Positions 57,894 to 64,000 of a DNA stretch of 64,000 bases are shown here, one piece after another. The position numbers and the translations under genes were made by a program. The stretch covers positions 211,716,496 to 211,780,495 of the forward strand of contig OZ005653.1 in the NCBI GenBank assembly GCA_963930645.1, written 5' to 3'. The DNA comes from Salticus scenicus (lineage: Eukaryota; Arthropoda; Arachnida; Araneae; Salticidae). The notes under the pieces are model-generated. The model searched no databases, was not told where the DNA came from, and saw only the letters and a program-made list of their open reading frames with translations. Each line of letters opens with the position of its first letter. Position 1 is the stretch's first letter.

Positions 57894-59399
57894 TACAGGT
57901 ACAGGGATACATCATTAATTTACCAACACTGTAATTACGCACATTAGATATCATGATATAGATAACTGATAGAGCAAAGCAGATATCGTTCACAGCATTC
58001 GGATTATTCTAAATATTGCCTGTCTAGAGCATCGTATATGAGTAAAACAAAATCACACTTTCACCCATCGGATGTGTACGTTCGTTTTCTCCTGTGATTA
58101 CTGAAAGCATTGACGATATCACAAATTTACTGTAACACATGGCTGTTACTCCACATTTTAAATACGTGATGGAAATAGCATATTCCGACGAGCGAATGGT
58201 GAAGAGTTGTCGTTGACTGATATATTGTATGTTCGTAGTACCGAAACCATGTTACAACGTATTATGATGGTACGCTAAGCCTATTTAGGCCACACTGTTC
58301 CTTTGCACTAAAATAGAGGTCTATCGGTCCGCATATGAAATAAGGACCTCTTTGAATATTAATAATATACTCTATTACATTAGTTTATGAGTAATTCTAG
58401 AGGTTATTGAAACTGGAAGGAACTTATTAAAGACTGATGCTCGGCCAACGATCTACAATTTCTTCGTATCCATTCAGCAATCCTCCAAGGGAGTTTCTCG
58501 TTACTAGGATCCATTTCCAAATACACATGTCCACAAGATGGACGTAAAACGAATACATTTTCCTTGTTTTACTTTTACAGGCTTATAGACTTAAAGAAGT
58601 TATTACTATAGATGCAAAAGTTTGAAATAACTGTTCAGCCAGCGGCCAAAGGCCGCCGACCACGGCGTAAAATGTCTTCGCACTCCTTCCTACATCACCG
58701 TACAAGCACAGAGTGAGTCAGAGATGCCTTCCAATCTCCCGCGCCGCGAGACTACGCACATTCAAATTGCTGCGCGCGATAAATAGTCCGAAAATGAATT
58801 ATTTTTATCCGGATCGTCTGCTGAATAATAAATAATAAAATGGAAATAAATAAATTTAATTTTATGAACGGAATATTTTATATTGGGTTAATTTTTGGAT
58901 TCAATATTAATATAAAAAAATACACATTTTCCTAGAGAGACGCCACTTTTAAATCGGCGCCGTGATATATTCGCTGCGGACCTGACATATTCGCTGCGAA
59001 CTGAATGGAATCTTCCAGAAAGAGAATTTGAAAAAAGGTAAATGGAAATGACGTCACTGATTTTAATTAGTGAAAAATGAACGTTAGGAAAATTAATAAA
59101 ATTATTTTTAAATTATTTGCAGACGATCTAAAAAGATTTTGAACTGATTTGAATCATGATTAAAATTGAATTTCTTTTTTGGCTAAGGCGTTTGTTTACA
59201 ATCAGGAAACATCGGTAGTTTTGTTTACAAACAAAACGCTTCACTGGAAATTCTTAAATTTTTTTGTTTATTGAAAATTACGAATTTTAAGAAATTTTAA
59301 ATGGAGAAAATAAATAAAATAAAAGTAACTAAAATATTTTCCGGAGGATTTGATAAAAATTAACCGAATTCAAAAGTGTTAGAATTTTTGATTCTAACA
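57894..59399 (-). repeat. 1,506-bp direct repeat, 3' LTR in minus orientation
   Basis: Contains a GC-rich, CpG-containing segment at 58630-58800 (cagcggccaaaggccgccga; ctcccgcgccgcgagactac) that stands out in this genome and may be the promoter. The minus-strand 5' end carries a hairpin: tgttagaat-caaaa-attctaaca. Confidence 0.85.
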
Positions 59400-61993
59400 T
59401 TACCCCCCTTCTCCAAAAAAAAATTATAGCCGCAGGAAATTGGAAGGACGTAGTAACATCATGCATACACTCAACATAAAACATAAATATACTGCATAAG
59501 TGCATTTCCGAATATATATAATAATACTGAAAACATAAATGATGTGGGGTAAGTTTAAAAAAAAATCATATGCATACCACTTTTTTAACACATAACATAA
59601 AATAGTACAATGGAGTTATATTAATACCATGGATATAATGAAGATAATGGAAATCTGCCAAAATAATCCACTTGAAAATAAAATTTTAGCTATGAATAGT
59701 TTTTTTTTTTTTTTTTACCTAAAACATCTCAGCTAAAAATTTATGACGGAATATTTAAAGTAAAAATATGCACCTAACAACAAATCACTAAAGGTAACAA
59801 ATTTATTGGAACTCAATAGTAGATATACTAAACAAGTACGAATGAAGCAGTTACAGCGCACACGTCGTTACAGATGACGGCATATAATTATGTGAAACCG
59901 CTAGTGATCCCCATAACGATGTTGCCTTTGCCATCCGCACATTGCCATATCTACAATTGAAAGACTTTTAGAGCTGTAACACTATTGTGATGAGCATGTG
60001 AGACAGCCAATGACACTTAAATAAAGGCTCGGCTATAAATGGTCTCCATCAATACTCTAGGACAATACCTATATTTCTACAATGTGCCACATGCATAAAG
60101 AATTGGAAAATAAATACTGTTTGTAAAATTGATTTGTGTTATTTTAGAATATACACTCCTGCCAAATCGCAAAAGATTTAAAACAGGCAGGTGTCAGTGA
60201 TTAAACATTTTTGAATATACCCTAATAATCTGAAAAATGCATATTTTTTTTTTTTTTTTTAAACAGGTAAGTAAATATGTGTTTTATAGATTTTCATTCA
60301 TGTGAGATTTAGGTGGACAAATTTAGTCTGAAATTGAAGAAGTGAGAATACCTAAGAACTGCAGCACCAGTGCACAAAAGTGAAACATTACCTCGGACCA
60401 GCCTGACAAATTTTGCATCACTCTGGGCCCGAATTTCTCAGTATCTCACCAACAGCAATCTTAGAATCATTTAAGGTAAGTAAAAAAATTTTTTGCTATT
60501 TATTAATTTATGTATTTTGTCTGCTAACTTGAATGTCTATTAGAGGAGCCAGTATCATAAAATTTGAAAAGAGAGTGAAAAATACTTTTTTTTTTTTTTT
60601 TTTTTTTTTTGCTTTGCTGAGAAGTTTTAGTTATGAGTAGATTTGAATATCAAAATTGTTTGGGGTTGAAATGCAATCTCATGGGGATGAATAGTGAGAA
60701 AAAAAATTTTAACATTTTAGAGAAATATTAATGTTCTTTAAATTTGGTGTCAAGGAAACCGGCATTGTGCTGATCACATCATATATAACATAATTTTAGA
60801 TCATTGTTTTTTCTTTTATTTCATTTTAATTGAAGAAAAGGGGAATTTATTCGTCCCATATCAATAAAAGCAATGCATAACGAGGCTGCTGGTCACACTA
60901 TATAAAGGCTCAGCTTATAATGGTCTCTGCATATGCTATAATTAATATTCAAGGTAGTTTTAATATATAGAACTTTGAATAGAAAGCATGCATGTCAGCT
61001 TAAGCCACAGACTTACATTCTCAGAGGTGAAAAACGGGTACCTAATCGGTTTTAACCTCATCGACTTATATAATTGCTGCAAGTGCAATGTTCCATAAAT
61101 GAACCTTGTAAAATTAATGTATACTGTGCACAGTTAATATAATAAATAAAATATAAATTTTTTATTTATATAAATCGAACAATGATCTCAATTTTATTGC
61201 CTATAAATGTTTCCTGTATATTATCTAGGTGTGATGGAAAATTAAAAGGTATGTAACCCTTTATTTATTTATTTATTTTTGAAGTGAAATGCCTAGTCAA
61301 CTGGGTTTATAGTTAAAATTTCGCATGGCACAATGATTGCTGTGGCCATCAGCTCAAATTACCATAAAACGCAAAATTTCACCGTCCCAATAATCAAATC
61401 TAAACACATTTCCCCAACAGTAATCTTGCACCTTTGAATTTTATATTAACAAATTTCTTAAGTAACACCATGTAGTTTTTAATAATTCATCCCTTAAAAT
61501 AAAATTCTGCATTCTTTGATAAATTTTTTTTTTTTTTTTTTTTTTTTTTGCAAAAACCTCTACTAACCAGAGTTATTAAAATCATCTTATTTTTAACTCT
61601 ACCCAGAGAGAAAATGTAATAAATGGAAAAGGACACTAAGTAAATAACTGTAAATTAATTATCTATATTAAATTTCACTTAGCAGATCTCCATAGAAAAA
61701 ACACAAATATATGAATAAAAAAAATTATCATTTTCTTTTATTTTCTGGGAATTTCAAATTATTTTACTAGCTCAAAACAAAATTAAAACTCAGTATCTAA
61801 TTTCCGAACATTAAATCACACTCCAATTCCATGGAATGTTTAAAAAAGTATGGCAAATCTCAATTAGCCTATTTCTTTATTTTTTAAATAATTATAGCTA
61901 AAATAGCTCTAAAAAATACCTGTATTCCTTTTATTTACTGGAATACCATAAATTGGGATTTACCACATTAAAATACAATAAAATACAATAAAA
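59400..61993 (-). other. Internal region of the LTR element, non-coding
   Basis: No frame over 60 codons on either strand. It contains diverged internal repeats: taaaggctcggctataaatg at about 60021 against taaaggctcagcttataatg at about 60904, both followed by gtctc; and tgtaaaattgatttgtg near 60122 against tgtaaaattaatgtat near 61107. T-runs occur near 59700, 60246, 60590 and 61528. An imperfect 10-base repeat (aaaatacaat) lies next to the inner edge of the second LTR. Confidence 0.65.
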
Positions 61994-63499
61994 TACAGGT
62001 ACAGGGATACATCATTAATTTACCAACACTGTAATTACGCACATTAGATATCATGATATAGATAACTGATAGAGCAAAGCAGATATCGTTCACAGCATTC
62101 GGATTATTCTAAATATTGCCTGTCTAGAGCATCGTATATGAGTAAAACAAAATCACACTTTCACCCATCGGATGTGTACGTTCGTTTTCTCCTGTGATTA
62201 CTGAAAGCATTGACGATATCACAAATTTACTGTAACACATGGCTGTTACTCCACATTTTAAATACGTGATGGAAATAGCATATTCCGACGAGCGAATGGT
62301 GAAGAGTTGTCGTTGACTGATATATTGTATGTTCGTAGTACCGAAACCATGTTACAACGTATTATGATGGTACGCTAAGCCTATTTAGGCCACACTGTTC
62401 CTTTGCACTAAAATAGAGGTCTATCGGTCCGCATATGAAATAAGGACCTCTTTGAATATTAATAATATACTCTATTACATTAGTTTATGAGTAATTCTAG
62501 AGGTTATTGAAACTGGAAGGAACTTATTAAAGACTGATGCTCGGCCAACGATCTACAATTTCTTCGTATCCATTCAGCAATCCTCCAAGGGAGTTTCTCG
62601 TTACTAGGATCCATTTCCAAATACACATGTCCACAAGATGGACGTAAAACGAATACATTTTCCTTGTTTTACTTTTACAGGCTTATAGACTTAAAGAAGT
62701 TATTACTATAGATGCAAAAGTTTGAAATAACTGTTCAGCCAGCGGCCAAAGGCCGCCGACCACGGCGTAAAATGTCTTCGCACTCCTTCCTACATCACCG
62801 TACAAGCACAGAGTGAGTCAGAGATGCCTTCCAATCTCCCGCGCCGCGAGACTACGCACATTCAAATTGCTGCGCGCGATAAATAGTCCGAAAATGAATT
62901 ATTTTTATCCGGATCGTCTGCTGAATAATAAATAATAAAATGGAAATAAATAAATTTAATTTTATGAACGGAATATTTTATATTGGGTTAATTTTTGGAT
63001 TCAATATTAATATAAAAAAATACACATTTTCCTAGAGAGACGCCACTTTTAAATCGGCGCCGTGATATATTCGCTGCGGACCTGACATATTCGCTGCGAA
63101 CTGAATGGAATCTTCCAGAAAGAGAATTTGAAAAAAGGTAAATGGAAATGACGTCACTGATTTTAATTAGTGAAAAATGAACGTTAGGAAAATTAATAAA
63201 ATTATTTTTAAATTATTTGCAGACGATCTAAAAAGATTTTGAACTGATTTGAATCATGATTAAAATTGAATTTCTTTATTGGCTAAGGCGTTTGTTTACA
63301 ATCAGGAAACATCGGTAGTTTTGTTTACAAACAAAACGCTTCACTGGAAATTCTTAAATTTTTTTGTTTATTGAAAATTACGAATTTTAAGAAATTTTAA
63401 ATGGAGAAAATAAATAAAATAAAAGTAACTAAAATATTTTCCGGAGGATTTGATAAAAATTAACCGAATTCAAAAGTGTTAGAATTTTTGATTCTAACA
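61994..63499 (-). repeat. 1,506-bp direct repeat, 5' LTR in minus orientation
   Basis: Near-identical partner of 57894-59399. On the minus strand the following internal sequence begins TTTTATTGTATTTTATTG rather than an obvious TGG primer-binding site; a TGGTAAATCCCAATTT lies about 37 bases in. Confidence 0.85.
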
Positions 63500-64000
63500 A
63501 TTTACATTTTTTTTTTTTTTAATTTATTTATTAAAATTAATATTATTTTTGGTGCTATTATTATTAGTGTTATTTTTACTAAATTAATATTATGTTTCAT
63601 ATTAATGGTTCACATAAATTAACGGTAACATTTTACAGATACTTGCATGCATTAATTTAATAAGTAAATAATCCTAATTTTCTTTTCTTCTTTTGTCTTA
63701 CTTGCACAAGCACGTATTAAGCGTATCTGCAGTTATAGAACAATTCACACGAAATTATAATTATGTTCGAAATTTTTAGGGAAATGTTAAAAAACCTTCA
63801 ATTAATGAAATATTAATCAACAAATTAAATCGATTTCAACTATCGACTTTTATATATTAAATATTGAGTATCAATAATTTTGTTTACTCAATTAATTAAT
63901 TAAAATAAAATAAAATAAATTTAAATTAAATTAAAAAAATCCTACTAATTAATAACGAAATCCTGCAAAAATTTAAACTAAAATGGCTCTTACAAAGACT
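63500..64000. other. AT-rich flank
   Basis: 63630-63810 is the last anchor of duplication copy 2. The remainder is TTAA/AAATT-rich with no gene. Confidence 0.55.

Larger units (their letters stand above)
57894..63499 (-). mobile_element. Candidate non-autonomous LTR retrotransposon (5.6 kb)
   Basis: Two 1,506-base direct repeats (57894-59399 and 61994-63499) are offset exactly 4,100 bases, with no indels and a single noticed mismatch (59178 T, 63278 A). Read on the minus strand, the LTR starts TGTTAGAATC, and the internal sequence immediately before the downstream LTR is the purine tract ttggagaaggggggtaa (59400-59416), positioned as a polypurine tract. The 2.6-kb interior has no gag or pol frame. 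No 5-bp target duplication is seen (cgcttg on one side, atttac on the other), and no certain primer-binding site. High identity means recent insertion, or recent exchange between repeats. Confidence 0.7.
52440..63810. repeat. Copy 2 of the large collinear duplication
   Basis: Ordered counterpart of 19610-34190 (anchors listed there). After subtracting the 5,606-base direct-repeat element at 57894-63499, the offset to copy 1 is about 24.02-24.06 kb on both sides of it, which supports both the duplication and the recent arrival of that element. Copy 2 lacks the Helitron and PLE-1 but has its own MITEs at 55443 and 56416. Confidence 0.85.

Noticed and set aside
57894..63499. Simple segmental duplication or assembly artefact rather than a transposon
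   Set aside because: The purine tract exactly at the TGTT edge and the consistency of flanking offsets with duplication copy 1 favour an inserted LTR element, although missing target duplications keep this open.

Overview
This is a stretch of an AT-rich eukaryotic nuclear genome, most likely an arthropod and perhaps a chelicerate such as a spider (an inference from the repeat types; no diagnostic gene is present). I see no intact host gene, ribosomal RNA or bacterial feature. Long A and T runs, TA/CA/TCTA microsatellites and decayed transposable elements fill the window. Nearly all open frames of 60-130 codons are chance frames in AT-rich DNA or translations of repeats.

Layout. 0-5 kb: palindromic MITEs (one with a clean 8-bp hAT-type target duplication) and a decayed THAP-like frame. 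5.2-7 kb: a broken Penelope-like element (RT plus GIY-YIG) with MITE copies at its 5' side. 8.86-9.9 kb: a Helitron Rep-domain fragment abutting a G-rich compound minisatellite. 13.0-14.0 kb: a pseudogene of an unidentified protein family, split by a palindromic tRNA-derived insertion with 13-bp target duplications. 14.1-18.7 kb: a possible 4.6-kb inverted-repeat element holding a SINE and a 150-bp tandem array. 21.2-23.4 kb: a non-autonomous Helitron. 26.2-29.7 kb: a nearly complete Penelope-like element with 230-bp pLTRs, each carrying a hammerhead ribozyme motif, and a 5' leader of three tandem units. 32.0-32.9 and 39.9-41.6 kb: two decayed Tc1-like transposons. 45.8-47.2 kb: an intact SINE and a solo LTR. 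47.4-50 kb: arrays of a 170-185 bp repeat. 50.5 kb: a pogo/Tigger-type MITE. 57.9-63.5 kb: a 5.6-kb structure with near-identical 1,506-bp direct repeats, best read as a young non-autonomous LTR retrotransposon on the minus strand.

The most important large-scale observation is that the window contains an old collinear duplication: about 19.6-34.2 kb matches about 52.4-63.8 kb, and 7.2-8.2 kb matches 44.1-45.2 kb in the same order. Differences in spacing between the copies are largely explained by the named insertions, so each copy serves as an approximate empty-site control for the other. A smaller duplication links 34.85-35.5 kb to 37.25-37.85 kb.

The autonomous machinery visible (PLE RT-endonuclease, Helitron Rep, Tc1 transposase) is all broken. 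The short MITEs and SINEs are non-autonomous and would depend on enzymes encoded elsewhere. Statements about families come from motif recognition by eye; no database search was run.
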